A stretch of 64,000 nt of DNA from Vibrio salinus (GTDB lineage: Bacteria > Pseudomonadota > Gammaproteobacteria > Enterobacterales > Vibrionaceae): assembly GCF_021272385.1 (NCBI RefSeq), contig NZ_JAJSDZ010000009.1:124001-188000 (forward strand), written 5' to 3'. This document shows positions 39,695 through 49,977 of this stretch, piece after piece. The position numbers and the translations under genes are program-made. Under the pieces are notes generated by a model, which saw nothing but the letters and a program-made list of their open reading frames with translations, had not been told where the DNA came from and ran no database searches. Every line of letters starts with the position of its first letter. Within the stretch, counting starts at the first letter, position 1.

Positions 39695-40693
39695 TTAACC
39701 TTTGTTGAGTAGACTGTCAAAGTATAGCGGCAAGCTACGTTCAAGCCAAAGATTGAGTTTACCATTGTGTTTTTCCACAAAACCGACATGGCCACCGTGT
39801 TCTGTCAGATAGTAGTGAATATGTTCTGGGAGCGGTGAGGATAGAACAACCTGACTGTCCATAAACGGGTCGTCTTTAGAATGAATAATCAGGCTGGGAA
39901 TCCGGATATTGTGGATCTTGCTGATAGCAGAGCATTGATGGTAATAATCTTCGGCATCTTTGAAGTGGTGCAATGGCGCTGTCAGCAGGTTATCAAACTC
40001 TCTGAGTGTTTTGATTGCTTTGATTTGAGGTTTGGATAGTTTCAGAGCCTGATGAATTAAGTCGGCTTTGTTTAAGGCATTTCGTTTTAGCGAGTGCAGT
40101 AGATAGTTTTGATAAATTTTTGAAACCCCTCTGTTGACCCGGTTTGAGCAGGATGACAGTTCAAATGGGGCTGAAATAATAGCAGCGCCATTAAGGAATG
40201 TATCGTTTTCATATTGACTGAGATAATTCGCCAGCATGTTACCGCCAAGAGAAACGCCCACAGCAACTTTGGGATTTTCAGGAAAGCGGTTGTGAATGGA
40301 TTCGATAAAAAAGCGGGTATCCTGTATTTGTCCGGAGTGGTAGGCTCGTGCATAGTTGTTGGATCGGCCGCTGCATCCTCTGAAGTGCATCATGACGGAT
40401 AGCCATCCCTGTTTTGAGAAAGCATGCATTAATCCATTCGCGTAAGGGCTGGAAAAATGCCCTTCTAATCCATGAAACAGAATAAATATGGGGCGGGTGG
40501 TGCTGGTGGTCCGATGTGGGGCTTCGCTCCAGGCAATATCCAGAAAATCATTATCAGGAAGAGGCAACGTTTGCCAGAAAGGCGAAAATAAGGGGGTGCG
40601 GCGAAGAAGTTTAGGAAGCACCGTCTGAATGTGAGTATTGCTGTAATGTTGTGCTGATTGAAAAGCAGGAATCGGTAACTCAGAGAGATTCAT
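39695..40693 (-). CDS. yheT: Alpha/beta hydrolase YheT
   Basis: 332-residue hydrolase-fold protein. The nucleophile elbow GVSLGGNML holds the catalytic Ser, a late Asp is in HSKDDPFMD, and the His is in TEHGGHVGF. The N-terminal FHGLEGHFSS region forms the oxyanion side. Homologues are putative esterases of the ABHD1/3/15 group; the natural substrate is unknown. Its start overlaps the preceding TIGR02444 gene by four bases (ATGA), so they are translationally coupled. Confidence 0.9.
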   Translation of the reverse strand: MNLSELPIPAFQSAQHYSNTHIQTVLPKLLRRTPLFSPFWQTLPLPDNDFLDIAWSEAPHRTTSTTRPIFILFHGLEGHFSSPYANGLMHAFSKQGWLSVMMHFRGCSGRSNNYARAYHSGQIQDTRFFIESIHNRFPENPKVAVGVSLGGNMLANYLSQYENDTFLNGAAIISAPFELSSCSNRVNRGVSKIYQNYLLHSLKRNALNKADLIHQALKLSKPQIKAIKTLREFDNLLTAPLHHFKDAEDYYHQCSAISKIHNIRIPSLIIHSKDDPFMDSQVVLSSPLPEHIHYYLTEHGGHVGFVEKHNGKLNLWLERSLPLYFDSLLNKG

Positions 40694-41178
40694 GTTTTTG
40701 GACTGTTTTCCGGGATTGGGCGGGAAAATATATCAGTTAATCCATCCGCCGTCAGCTGCATGCAGTACCGCGTTGTCAGACGGGAATGATCCGGCGTCGA
40801 TTTACGGATGTTTAGATGATGGATGCAGTCGACTAAGTCTGACTGTTGCTGTTTTTCCAGCAATAGTTCAAATTCTAACGATTGCCGGTAAATAATATCC
40901 GGTACCGTTGTTTTTAACTGGCGTCTGAGCTGACGGAAATCATGCAGTAAGACATCGGTGCGGTGAAGACAGTCTGACAACAAATGCCATTCGCTGTCTT
41001 CAAACGTGATGTTTTGCTCATCCAGCCATTTCAGAGCCAGCAACAGATTCACATTGCCGTTAAATCGGTTTTGCAGAGACAGGCACGCTTCTTTGACTTC
41101 CCTGACGCTGTAATAGCGCAGGCTGAACTGCCATAAATGTTCTAATGTCAATGATAAATCCGCGTGCTCTTCACTCAT
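40690..41178 (-). CDS. TIGR02444/DUF2390 family protein
   Basis: 162 residues, mostly alpha-helical, with the LWQFSLRYYSVREVKEACL start and NVNLLLALKWL block of the TIGR02444 family. No function has been assigned that I know of. It is wedged between yheS and yheT with four-base overlaps on both sides, so all three are surely one transcript. E. coli lacks a gene at this position; Vibrio and Pseudomonas relatives have it. Confidence 0.85.
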   Translation of the reverse strand: MSEEHADLSLTLEHLWQFSLRYYSVREVKEACLSLQNRFNGNVNLLLALKWLDEQNITFEDSEWHLLSDCLHRTDVLLHDFRQLRRQLKTTVPDIIYRQSLEFELLLEKQQQSDLVDCIHHLNIRKSTPDHSRLTTRYCMQLTADGLTDIFSRPIPENSPKT

Positions 41179-43091
41179 AGGCTATTGAATTCCTGCTCCA
41201 TTATTTCGAGCTCTTCCTGTTTTTCCATCCATAGACACTCAACATTTTCCAGGGCCGATTTCGCTGACGCCTGAGCAGTCAGTACCTGATTAAGTTTAGC
41301 CTTATTTTCGGCATCATAAAGGTGACTGTCAGACAATTCGTGTTCTGCGTTATGTAACGTGACGTTGAGGCGGTCTATTTCTTTTTCCAGTCTTTCCAGT
41401 TCCTTACGAAGCGGAGCCGTTTGTTTCCTGAAGTCGGCTTCCCGTCTTTTTTGTTCTTTTTTGGCGGCAGCGCTGTTGGCCGGGGTTTTGGTATCCGGCT
41501 GGGATTCTTTCCGCTCGGCCTTTTGCTGATCGGTTAACCATTTATAGTAATCGTTGAGATCACCATTGAAGGGCTCGGCCTGCTTATTGTGAACCAGATA
41601 AAGATCGTCCGCTGTTGCCCGGAGCAAGTAACGATCATGGCTAACGATAACCATTGCACCTTCAAAAGTTTGCAGTGCCAGAGTCAGCGCCTGACGCATG
41701 TCTAAGTCGAGGTGGTTGGTCGGTTCGTCTAAAAGGAGCAGATTCGGTTTCTGCCATACGATTAAAGCCAGAACCAGACGGGCTTTTTCCCCGCCCGAGA
41801 ATGGGGCGACGTTTTCCAGTGCTTTATCACCCCGGAAACCGAAGCTGCCTAAATAATCACGAAGTTGCTGCTCGGTTTGATCCGGAGCTATCTGCATCAT
41901 GTGTTGCAGCGGCGTTTCTTCCGGGTGCAGGGTTTCTAACTGGTGCTGGGCAAAATAGCCAATTTTGACTCCCTGAGAATAGGTCAGGGTGCCATGATTC
42001 GGGGTCAGTTCTCCTGACAGCAATTTGATCAGTGTTGATTTCCCGGCGCCGTTTCTGCCCAGTAAGCCGATTCGGCTTCCGGGAACCAGATTAAGCCGGA
42101 TTTTTTCCAGAATGGTGACATCACCGTAGCCGGCACTGACTTCCTCCATCATGATAATAGGGTTGGGTAACGCCGAAGGCTCCCGAAACTCAAAGCTGAA
42201 AGGGTTATCAAACTGAGCTGGCAGTACTTTTTCTATCTTTTCCAATGCTTTGATCCGGCTTTGTGCCTGACGGGCTTTTGATGCTTTATACCGGAAGCGA
42301 TCAATATAGCTTTGCATGTGAGCCATTTGCTTTTGCTGTTTCTGATACATGGCCTGTTGCAGTATCATTTTTTCTGCCCGTTGTTTTTCAAAGGATGAAT
42401 AGTTGCCGGTATATTCGTTTAGCTGGTGGTTTTCGATATGGATAATGCGATTGACTATTGGGTCTAAAAAATCCCGGTCATGTGAAATCAGAACCAGTGT
42501 GCCCGGATAGCTTTGTAACCAGCGTTCCAGCCACATAACCGCATCCAGATCCAGGTGGTTGGTCGGTTCATCAAGCAGCAGAAGATCAGAACGGCATATC
42601 AACGCCTGAGCCAGATTGAGGCGCATTCGCCATCCACCGGAAAAGTCGGTCAGATTCCAGGTCATTTGGTCCTGACGAAATCCCAGTCCGTCAAGCAAAC
42701 TGGCTGCCCGAGAACGAATGGTATAACCGCCAACGGTTTCGATTTTTCCATGCAGGTCAGCAATGCGTGTTCCCTGTTCTTTTTCCTCGGCTTCTGCCAG
42801 CTGTCTCTCAAGATCGCGAAATTCCCGGTCACCATCGATAACGTAGTCAATGGCTTGTCGGTGTATGGCTGGCGTTTCCTGTGCAACCCAGGCCATTTCC
42901 CAGTTAGACGGGAGGTTAAAGTTTCCGGCATCAAGGATTAATTCATTTTTTATTAGTGCAAAAAGGGTGGATTTTCCACAGCCGTTTTTGCCCACTAAAC
43001 CCACTTTATCGCCGGGATGAATGGTTGCTGAGGCATTGTCTAAAAGAGGCTTTCCGCCGCGCAATAACTGAATATCTGAAAAGGTAATCAT
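41175..43091 (-). CDS. yheS: ABC-F family ATPase YheS
   Basis: 638-residue soluble protein with two ABC ATPase domains and no membrane part. Walker A motifs are GKNGCGKSTL (domain 1) and GRNGAGKSTL (domain 2); both signature regions (LTDFSGGWRMRL and VAPFSGGEKARL) and both LLLDEPTNHLDLD Walker B motifs are intact. A charged linker and a C-terminal coiled coil (about 535-635) follow. ABC-F proteins act at the ribosomal E site to rescue stalled complexes. It is divergent from kefG, as in enterics. Confidence 0.95.
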   Translation of the reverse strand: MITFSDIQLLRGGKPLLDNASATIHPGDKVGLVGKNGCGKSTLFALIKNELILDAGNFNLPSNWEMAWVAQETPAIHRQAIDYVIDGDREFRDLERQLAEAEEKEQGTRIADLHGKIETVGGYTIRSRAASLLDGLGFRQDQMTWNLTDFSGGWRMRLNLAQALICRSDLLLLDEPTNHLDLDAVMWLERWLQSYPGTLVLISHDRDFLDPIVNRIIHIENHQLNEYTGNYSSFEKQRAEKMILQQAMYQKQQKQMAHMQSYIDRFRYKASKARQAQSRIKALEKIEKVLPAQFDNPFSFEFREPSALPNPIIMMEEVSAGYGDVTILEKIRLNLVPGSRIGLLGRNGAGKSTLIKLLSGELTPNHGTLTYSQGVKIGYFAQHQLETLHPEETPLQHMMQIAPDQTEQQLRDYLGSFGFRGDKALENVAPFSGGEKARLVLALIVWQKPNLLLLDEPTNHLDLDMRQALTLALQTFEGAMVIVSHDRYLLRATADDLYLVHNKQAEPFNGDLNDYYKWLTDQQKAERKESQPDTKTPANSAAAKKEQKRREADFRKQTAPLRKELERLEKEIDRLNVTLHNAEHELSDSHLYDAENKAKLNQVLTAQASAKSALENVECLWMEKQEELEIMEQEFNSL

Positions 43092-43222
43092 AAAATTTTT
43101 TGTTATCTGATAAGTGAGTCGAGAGAAATATTAGGGGGATTTGGGATAAATGTCGATCATTCACCAATTTACGTTATGATGAATAATAGCACAGCTTTAC
43201 TCGCGAAAGGAGTCGCTTTGGC

Positions 43223-43795
43223 ATGGACAAAAATTTGAAAGACTTAGACTACCGACCGAGAATTTTAATTATCTATGCTCACCCAGAGCCTGATAACTCT
43301 GTGGCGAATCAGTTGTTGATTAAAGAAATTCAGACAATAAAACATGTCACTGTTCACGATCTTTATGCTTCCTATCCTGACTTTTTTATCGACGTTGCAT
43401 CCGAGCAAGCGCTGTTACTTAAGCACGATATCATTGTTTTCCAACATCCCCTTTATATGTATTCCTGTCCGGCTTTATTAAAAGAGTGGTTGGATCGTGT
43501 GTTAGCCAAAGGTTTTGCGTTTGGTTCTCATTCGGCTCTGAAAGGCAAAGTCTGGCGCAGTGTGATTACAGCTGGCGGTAAGAAAGAGGCGTTTGAAAGC
43601 TCCGGCTATAATAAATACCCTCTTGAAGATATTCTTCAGCCTTTTGAATTAACGGCTGCATTATGTTGCATGCACTGGATTGAACCTCTTGTGTTGTACT
43701 GGGCAAGGAATGTCACGGACATTGAGCGATTGCAACATGCTCAGTATTACCGTGAATGGCTGAATGCGCCTTTTGATACCGATTGGGAGATTTAA
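43223..43795 (+). CDS. kefG: KefB ancillary NAD(P)H oxidoreductase KefG
   Basis: 190-residue flavodoxin-like quinone-reductase-family protein (RILIIYAHPEPDNSVANQ near the N-terminus; QHPLYMYSCPALLKEWLDRV in the middle). KefF/KefG proteins bind the cytoplasmic side of KefC/KefB and are needed for full efflux activity when glutathione adducts of electrophiles appear. It ends one base before kefB, so the pair is coupled. A GGAG site lies 11 bases before the ATG. Confidence 0.93.
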   Translation: MDKNLKDLDYRPRILIIYAHPEPDNSVANQLLIKEIQTIKHVTVHDLYASYPDFFIDVASEQALLLKHDIIVFQHPLYMYSCPALLKEWLDRVLAKGFAFGSHSALKGKVWRSVITAGGKKEAFESSGYNKYPLEDILQPFELTAALCCMHWIEPLVLYWARNVTDIERLQHAQYYREWLNAPFDTDWEI

Positions 43796-43796
43796 T

Positions 43797-45623
43797 ATGG
43801 CGGCATTTACCTCTGAATTTCTTGAAAGCGGAGCTATTTTTCTGACCTCGGCGGCCATTGCCGTACCTATTGCGCAGCGGGCGGGGTTAGGATCTGTGTT
43901 GGGCTACCTGATTGCCGGTGTGATCATTGGCCCATGGGGACTTGGGTTGATCAATGATGTTGATGAAATACTACATTTTGCCGAGTTTGGCGTGGTGATG
44001 TTGTTATTTTTGATCGGCCTGGAACTTAACATAAAGAAGCTATGGAAAATGAGAGGACCGATTATTGGTCTTGGTGGGGCGCAGGTTGTGGTAACGGCTT
44101 CTCTGCTCTTTTCTTTAGTTCATTTATGCGGATTGTCATGGCAAAGCAGTCTGGTGGTTGGTATGGGGCTGGCGCTGTCTTCTACCGCCATTGCTTTACG
44201 TGTTATCGAAGAGCAGAAACTGGAACGGAGTGAAACCGGGAATTCCGGCTTCGCTATTTTGTTGTTTCAGGATATTGCTGTTATTCCTATGCTTGCCATT
44301 CTTCCGGTTCTGGCGGGGAAAACCTCCGGAAGCTGGGTAGACGCTATATGGATGCTTTGTGGTATTGCCGGATTACTGTTAGGGGGAAAATATCTTCTTA
44401 ACCCTTTGTTTCGTTATATTGTCATGAGTAAAGTTCGTGAGCTTTTTACAGTTGCCTCTTTATTACTAGTAATTGGGATTGCTCTGTTAATGCAGTCTCT
44501 CGGGCTTTCTATGGCTCTTGGAACCTTTTTAGCGGGGGTTTTACTGGCAGAAAGTGAGTTCCGCCATGAATTGGAAATTGCGGTTGAGCCGTTTAAAGGA
44601 TTATTGCTGGGATTATTTTTTATTGCTGTCGGAATGGCGGTGGATCTGGGATTATTGTTGGATCAACCTTTTGCGGTTCTGGGCTCGGTTTTTTTACTGG
44701 TTTGTATTAAAGGTGGCATCTTATATCTGCTGGCCCGTTTTTCCGGTATCAGGCTTAAGGCCCGCAGTTCAATTGCCGTTATTTTAAGTCAGGGTGGGGA
44801 ATTCGCTTTTGTTCTTTTTACGGCTGCTGAGGGGTTGGGATTGATTCAAAGTCAGCAATCTTCCTTTTTATTGGTGGTTGTCAGCATTTCAATGATGACA
44901 ACGCCATTGCTGTTATCTCTTCAGAAACGGTGGTTTGCTTTAGGATTGAATGCAACCAGTGATGATTTACCGATGGACATTGAAAACACCAAACCAAAAG
45001 TTATTATTGCGGGTTTCGGCCGTTTTGGTCAAATTGTCGGGCGTCTGATGTATGCCAATAAAATCAAAGTAACCATTTTGGAAAGCGATGCCAGTCAGAT
45101 CAAATTACTGAGAAAATACGGGTATCATGTTTATTATGGCGATGCGACAAATATTGAACTGCTCCGGGTGGCGGGTGCCGATGACGCTGAAGCTATTGTT
45201 GTGTGTACGGATTCGCCGGATGAAGTGATGAAAATAGTGCAGATATGTAAAGAGCATTTTCCGCATCTTAAAGTATTGGCTCGTGCCCGAAGCCGGATTG
45301 AAGCCTATCAGTTGCTAAATCAGGGCGTCAGCCAGTATTCGAGGGAAACTTTTTTGGGGGCTCTTGATTTAGGCCGTCAGACTCTGATTGAATTGGGAAT
45401 GCATCCTTATGAAGCGAAGCGCGCTGAATCGCATTTTCGTCGTATCGATAATACGATGCTGAAAGAGCTGTTGCCTATGCACACCGAAGAGAAGCAATTG
45501 ACGCTACGGGCAAAAGAGGTGCGCCAGGAACTGGAGGAAATTTTCGGACGGGAAATGGATCGGGACAGACAGGCAGACGAATTTTGGGATAAGCCGGAAA
45601 GCACAAAGTCAAATGAAAATTAA
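43797..45623 (+). CDS. kefB: Glutathione-gated potassium efflux system KefB
   Basis: CPA2 family K+/H+ antiporter, 608 residues. About 12-13 membrane helices (roughly residues 5-380) are followed by a cytoplasmic RCK/KTN domain with the Rossmann motif IIAGFGRFGQIVGRL (about 402-416), where glutathione keeps the channel closed and electrophile-glutathione adducts open it. A charged tail ends the protein. ATG 43797 (MAAFTSEFL) is used; the frame opens earlier inside kefG. With kefG it protects against toxic electrophiles by acidifying the cytoplasm. Confidence 0.94.
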   Translation: MAAFTSEFLESGAIFLTSAAIAVPIAQRAGLGSVLGYLIAGVIIGPWGLGLINDVDEILHFAEFGVVMLLFLIGLELNIKKLWKMRGPIIGLGGAQVVVTASLLFSLVHLCGLSWQSSLVVGMGLALSSTAIALRVIEEQKLERSETGNSGFAILLFQDIAVIPMLAILPVLAGKTSGSWVDAIWMLCGIAGLLLGGKYLLNPLFRYIVMSKVRELFTVASLLLVIGIALLMQSLGLSMALGTFLAGVLLAESEFRHELEIAVEPFKGLLLGLFFIAVGMAVDLGLLLDQPFAVLGSVFLLVCIKGGILYLLARFSGIRLKARSSIAVILSQGGEFAFVLFTAAEGLGLIQSQQSSFLLVVVSISMMTTPLLLSLQKRWFALGLNATSDDLPMDIENTKPKVIIAGFGRFGQIVGRLMYANKIKVTILESDASQIKLLRKYGYHVYYGDATNIELLRVAGADDAEAIVVCTDSPDEVMKIVQICKEHFPHLKVLARARSRIEAYQLLNQGVSQYSRETFLGALDLGRQTLIELGMHPYEAKRAESHFRRIDNTMLKELLPMHTEEKQLTLRAKEVRQELEEIFGREMDRDRQADEFWDKPESTKSNEN

Positions 45624-45745
45624 TCTTATCTGGCTTTTTTAGAACAGAAGAATTGAGTTTCTGCTACAGTCCTTCATAATATCGCTTTAGTTTAGACTCG
45701 CCACTGTCGAGTTACTTTAAATGCACTTAATGCCCTGGAGCTCGT

Positions 45746-46351
45746 ATGAAAATTGAAAAGAACGTTGTTGTTAGCCTTGCCTATCAACTGAAACTGGATG
45801 ATGGCGTTGTTGTCGATCAGTCAACAGTTGATGCACCATTAGATTATCTGCATGGACACAGCAACCTGATTACCGGTTTGGAAAAAGAGCTGGAAGGCAA
45901 AGTGACCGGTGATAAATTCACAGCCGTTATTGCCCCTGAAGATGCTTATGGTGAACACAATGAAGCATTAGTTCAGCGTGTACCGGCTAATGTTTTCCAG
46001 GGTGTTGATCAGCTTGAAGTCGGAATGCGTTTTATCGCGGATACCGATCAGGGACAGATCCCGGTCGAAATTACAGAAGTTGATGGTGAAGAAGTGGTTG
46101 TTGACGGTAACCACATGCTTGCAGGTCAAACGTTGACATTTGATGTTGAAGTGGTTGCTCTTCGTGAAGCGACTGATGACGAAAAAGCGCATGGGCACCT
46201 TCATCAGGCTGGTGGTTGTGGACATGACCATGGTGACGAAGGCTGTTGTGGAGGTCATGGTGATGAATGCTGTGGTGGCCATGAACACGATGAAGAAGAA
46301 GGTTGCTGTGGCGGAAAGGGGAATGGTGAAGGTGGCTGTGGTTGCCACTAA
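45746..46351 (+). CDS. slyD: FKBP-type peptidyl-prolyl isomerase / metallochaperone SlyD
   Basis: 201 residues. The FKBP domain (about 1-70 and 130-145) is interrupted by the insert-in-flap chaperone domain (about 70-130). The tail (from about 150) is extremely rich in His, Cys, Gly and Glu (repeats of CCGGHGDE type), the nickel-binding region used in hydrogenase maturation and metal storage. An AGCTCGT-type leader precedes the ATG; a terminator follows. Confidence 0.95.
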   Translation: MKIEKNVVVSLAYQLKLDDGVVVDQSTVDAPLDYLHGHSNLITGLEKELEGKVTGDKFTAVIAPEDAYGEHNEALVQRVPANVFQGVDQLEVGMRFIADTDQGQIPVEITEVDGEEVVVDGNHMLAGQTLTFDVEVVALREATDDEKAHGHLHQAGGCGHDHGDEGCCGGHGDECCGGHEHDEEEGCCGGKGNGEGGCGCH

Positions 46352-46408
46352 TTACTGACTTCCTTCCATTTAGGGCTCTGTAATCTGATTTGAGACAGGG
46401 CAGAAAAG

Positions 46409-46440
46409 ACACCTGCTTAGATAATAGGCAGGTGTTTTTA
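46409..46440 (+). terminator. Terminator after slyD
   Basis: ACACCTGC (46409-46416) pairs with GCAGGTGT (46428-46435), then TTTTA. It lies 24 bases before the next start codon. Confidence 0.75.
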
Positions 46441-46463
46441 GTTAGAGAGGAAAAGATTGGCTC

Positions 46464-47375
46464 ATGAATTCCGTTACTAATATAGCTTTTGCGGTTCAGG
46501 GCGGTTGTCTGAATGATATGACAGACAAAACGCCGGAATTTGGACAATACATAAAGCAGGAGTTGGGTAAAGCTGCCTCGATGGGGTATGAGTTGCTAAA
46601 GCAGAGTTATTCGGCGACAGAAGTCGTGAGCCGGGTCATCGCGGAATTGGAAAATACGCCGGGTTTTAATGCCGGTAAAGGGTCGGCTCTGACTGCAAAT
46701 GAAATGGTTGAGATGGATGCGTTCATCATGGCAGAGCGATTTGCGGCCGTTTCCGGTATCCGTCATATACAAAACCCGGTCAGGCTGGCTCAGACGTTAT
46801 TGCAGAAGCATCCCGATACGGTGATGTATTCAGAAGGTGCTGAGGTCTTTGCATTTAAGCATGAGTTTGCATACACGGAACAGGATTATTTTTTTACGGA
46901 TGAAAGATACGAAGAGCTGATGAGAATCAAGTCCAACGATGGATCTTCTTCACCGGCTTTATGTGGAATGGTGAGTGCCGTCGCGTTGGATAAGGATAAT
47001 GATCTGGCCGTTGCTGCCAGTTCCGGAGGTGATGCGAACCGTTGTACTGGCCTGATGGGGTATCCGGCACTTGTCGGTAGTTCCGCGTTTGTTCAGGGGC
47101 CATTTGCGATCGTTGTACACAGTGACAATGGTGAGAGTATTACTCCCGGTGCGTCTGCGGTGATAGCGAACCTTTTAATTTCTTCGGAGGCCTTTTCCGT
47201 CCGGCAATATGAGAAGATAATACATTCCTATCTGAGTACTCTGAAAAAGAAAGTGAGTCTGATTGTTGTGGATAAACAGGGTCATATTTTCAACCTTTCG
47301 ACTGGTGCCGGCATGTATCGGGCAAGTGTTGATATTCATGGTTTATTGACGGTAGATGTGGCTGTTAGTAAATAA
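46464..47375 (+). CDS. Isoaspartyl peptidase/asparaginase (Ntn, T2) family pseudoenzyme
   Basis: A 303-residue protein clearly related to IaaA/plant-type asparaginases: TPGFNAGKGSALTANEMVEMDA, the HIQNPVRLAQ block and GAEVFA are all conserved. The nucleophile motif GTVGAVALD of active enzymes reads GMVSAVALD here: the Thr that cleaves the precursor and attacks the substrate is Met169. Other active-site blocks are altered too (STGG to SSGG; GRVGDSPLVGAG to GLMGYPALVGSS; TGTGE to SDNGES; HGGAG to QGGCL). It cannot self-process or act as an asparaginase by the known mechanism. The frame is intact, so it may keep a non-catalytic role. It is between slyD and purA. Confidence 0.85.
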   Translation: MNSVTNIAFAVQGGCLNDMTDKTPEFGQYIKQELGKAASMGYELLKQSYSATEVVSRVIAELENTPGFNAGKGSALTANEMVEMDAFIMAERFAAVSGIRHIQNPVRLAQTLLQKHPDTVMYSEGAEVFAFKHEFAYTEQDYFFTDERYEELMRIKSNDGSSSPALCGMVSAVALDKDNDLAVAASSGGDANRCTGLMGYPALVGSSAFVQGPFAIVVHSDNGESITPGASAVIANLLISSEAFSVRQYEKIIHSYLSTLKKKVSLIVVDKQGHIFNLSTGAGMYRASVDIHGLLTVDVAVSK

Positions 47376-47491
47376 TAGGGTTTTAAGCTATTGAATATGC
47401 GCTATAGACGATTTAGTTATTTTTTTATTACATATTTATGCTTAAAAAATGACTGCATAAGATGACTATCGATGCTAGAATCCATTTTTAA

Positions 47492-48811
<1,320 letters not shown>

Positions 48812-48834
48812 GCCTCTGAACTGATCGTTTGATT

Positions 48835-48871
48835 AAAAAGCCGGTGATACAGTCACCGGTTTTTTATTTTT
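48835..48871. terminator. Bidirectional terminator between purA and gldA
   Basis: CCGGTGA (48841-48847) pairs with TCACCGG (48853-48859), flanked by AAAAAG and TTTTTTATTTTT, so it can stop both convergent genes. Confidence 0.9.
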
Positions 48872-48885
48872 AAACAATATATTTT

Positions 48886-49977
48886 TTAATATTCAACAAA
48901 ATCGTTTCCGATAGCATCAGCGGTGAGCAGAGCATCGAATAATTGATCGGGTGTTACATCACCCAGCATATTGTGAATGGTTTCGCCTTCAGCGCAGGCT
49001 TTTTCTGCTGCAATATGAACTCGTTCAGGATTGGTCACACCGATATCCTTTAATGTTACTGGTAGTCCAACGGACAAACAGAAACGAATCACCTGGTTGA
49101 TTTCTTCCATGGATGCATTTTCCAGAATCAGTTGAGCGATTGTACCGAAGGCGACCAGGCTTCCGTGCATGGTATCTTCGCATTCTTCCAAAGCGGTAAA
49201 TCCATTATATACGGAATGAGAAACAGCTAATCCGCCATTATCTGCACCAACACCACTCAAATAAGTATTGGCTTCTATGATGGATTCTACCGCTGGGGTC
49301 AGCAAGCCTTGTTCAACAGATACTTTTGCTTTATACCCATCATTCAACAACGTTTCATAGCAGAGTTTGCAAAGCGCCATGGCTGATTTGGTAATGCCAC
49401 CATTTTCAAGACTTGGCGAGTTTGTCTGATAACAGGCCCTGGCTTCGAAATAGGTACCGAGCGCATCTCCCATTCCTGCGATAAGAAATTTCACCGGCGC
49501 TTTGGCAATAATGGATGAGTCGACAATGACAGCATCCGGATTTTTAGGGTAGAAGATGTACTGATTGAATGTGCCATCATCGTTGTAAATAACGGAAAGT
49601 CCAGTACACGGCGCATCAGTAGCGACAACGGTTGGCATGATAACAACAGGCAGTCCTTCGTAGTATGCTGCAGCTTTTGCGGTATCAATTGCGCTCCCAC
49701 CACCGATGGCACCGACGACTTCAATTTTGTTTTCCCGTATTATGTTTTGTATCCGTTTTATTTCGCCTGTTGAACTGATACCACTGAATACTTCAAAAAT
49801 CAGTTTTACATTGGTTCCGGCAAAGCTTTGCTCGACTTTAGGTTTCCCTTGTTTATAACCACTGTTACTGCACACAAAGAGAAAGGACTTTCCTAATTCC
49901 TTCGTATTTTCATTTGTTTCAAGAAAAGCATCTTTCCCCTGTACATATTTTGCAGGTGCTCTCATCAGATTTAGCAT
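48886..49977 (-). CDS. gldA: Glycerol dehydrogenase
   Basis: Zinc-dependent NAD oxidoreductase of the iron-containing alcohol-dehydrogenase superfamily, 363 residues. It interconverts glycerol and dihydroxyacetone. Nucleotide and metal motifs are visible: GGGSAIDTAKAAAYY, the MPTVVATDAPCTGLSVIY block, GMGDALGTYFEA (metal Asp), and the two His ligands in AVSHSVYNGF and EDTMHGSLVAFG. It is read opposite to purA and motX and sits alone, an insertion into the purA-motX neighbourhood that I remember from V. cholerae. Confidence 0.93.
   Translation of the reverse strand: MLNLMRAPAKYVQGKDAFLETNENTKELGKSFLFVCSNSGYKQGKPKVEQSFAGTNVKLIFEVFSGISSTGEIKRIQNIIRENKIEVVGAIGGGSAIDTAKAAAYYEGLPVVIMPTVVATDAPCTGLSVIYNDDGTFNQYIFYPKNPDAVIVDSSIIAKAPVKFLIAGMGDALGTYFEARACYQTNSPSLENGGITKSAMALCKLCYETLLNDGYKAKVSVEQGLLTPAVESIIEANTYLSGVGADNGGLAVSHSVYNGFTALEECEDTMHGSLVAFGTIAQLILENASMEEINQVIRFCLSVGLPVTLKDIGVTNPERVHIAAEKACAEGETIHNMLGDVTPDQLFDALLTADAIGNDFVEY

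Noticed and set aside
46071..46547. 158-codon His-rich open frame on the minus strand over slyD
   Set aside because: The His richness is the reverse reading of SlyD's repetitive Cys/Gly/His tail; it also crosses the slyD terminator.
46968..46970. A sequencing error turning the catalytic Thr codon into ATG
   Set aside because: A single base change (ACG to ATG) could do this, but the other active-site blocks are altered as well, so a genuine pseudoenzyme is more likely.
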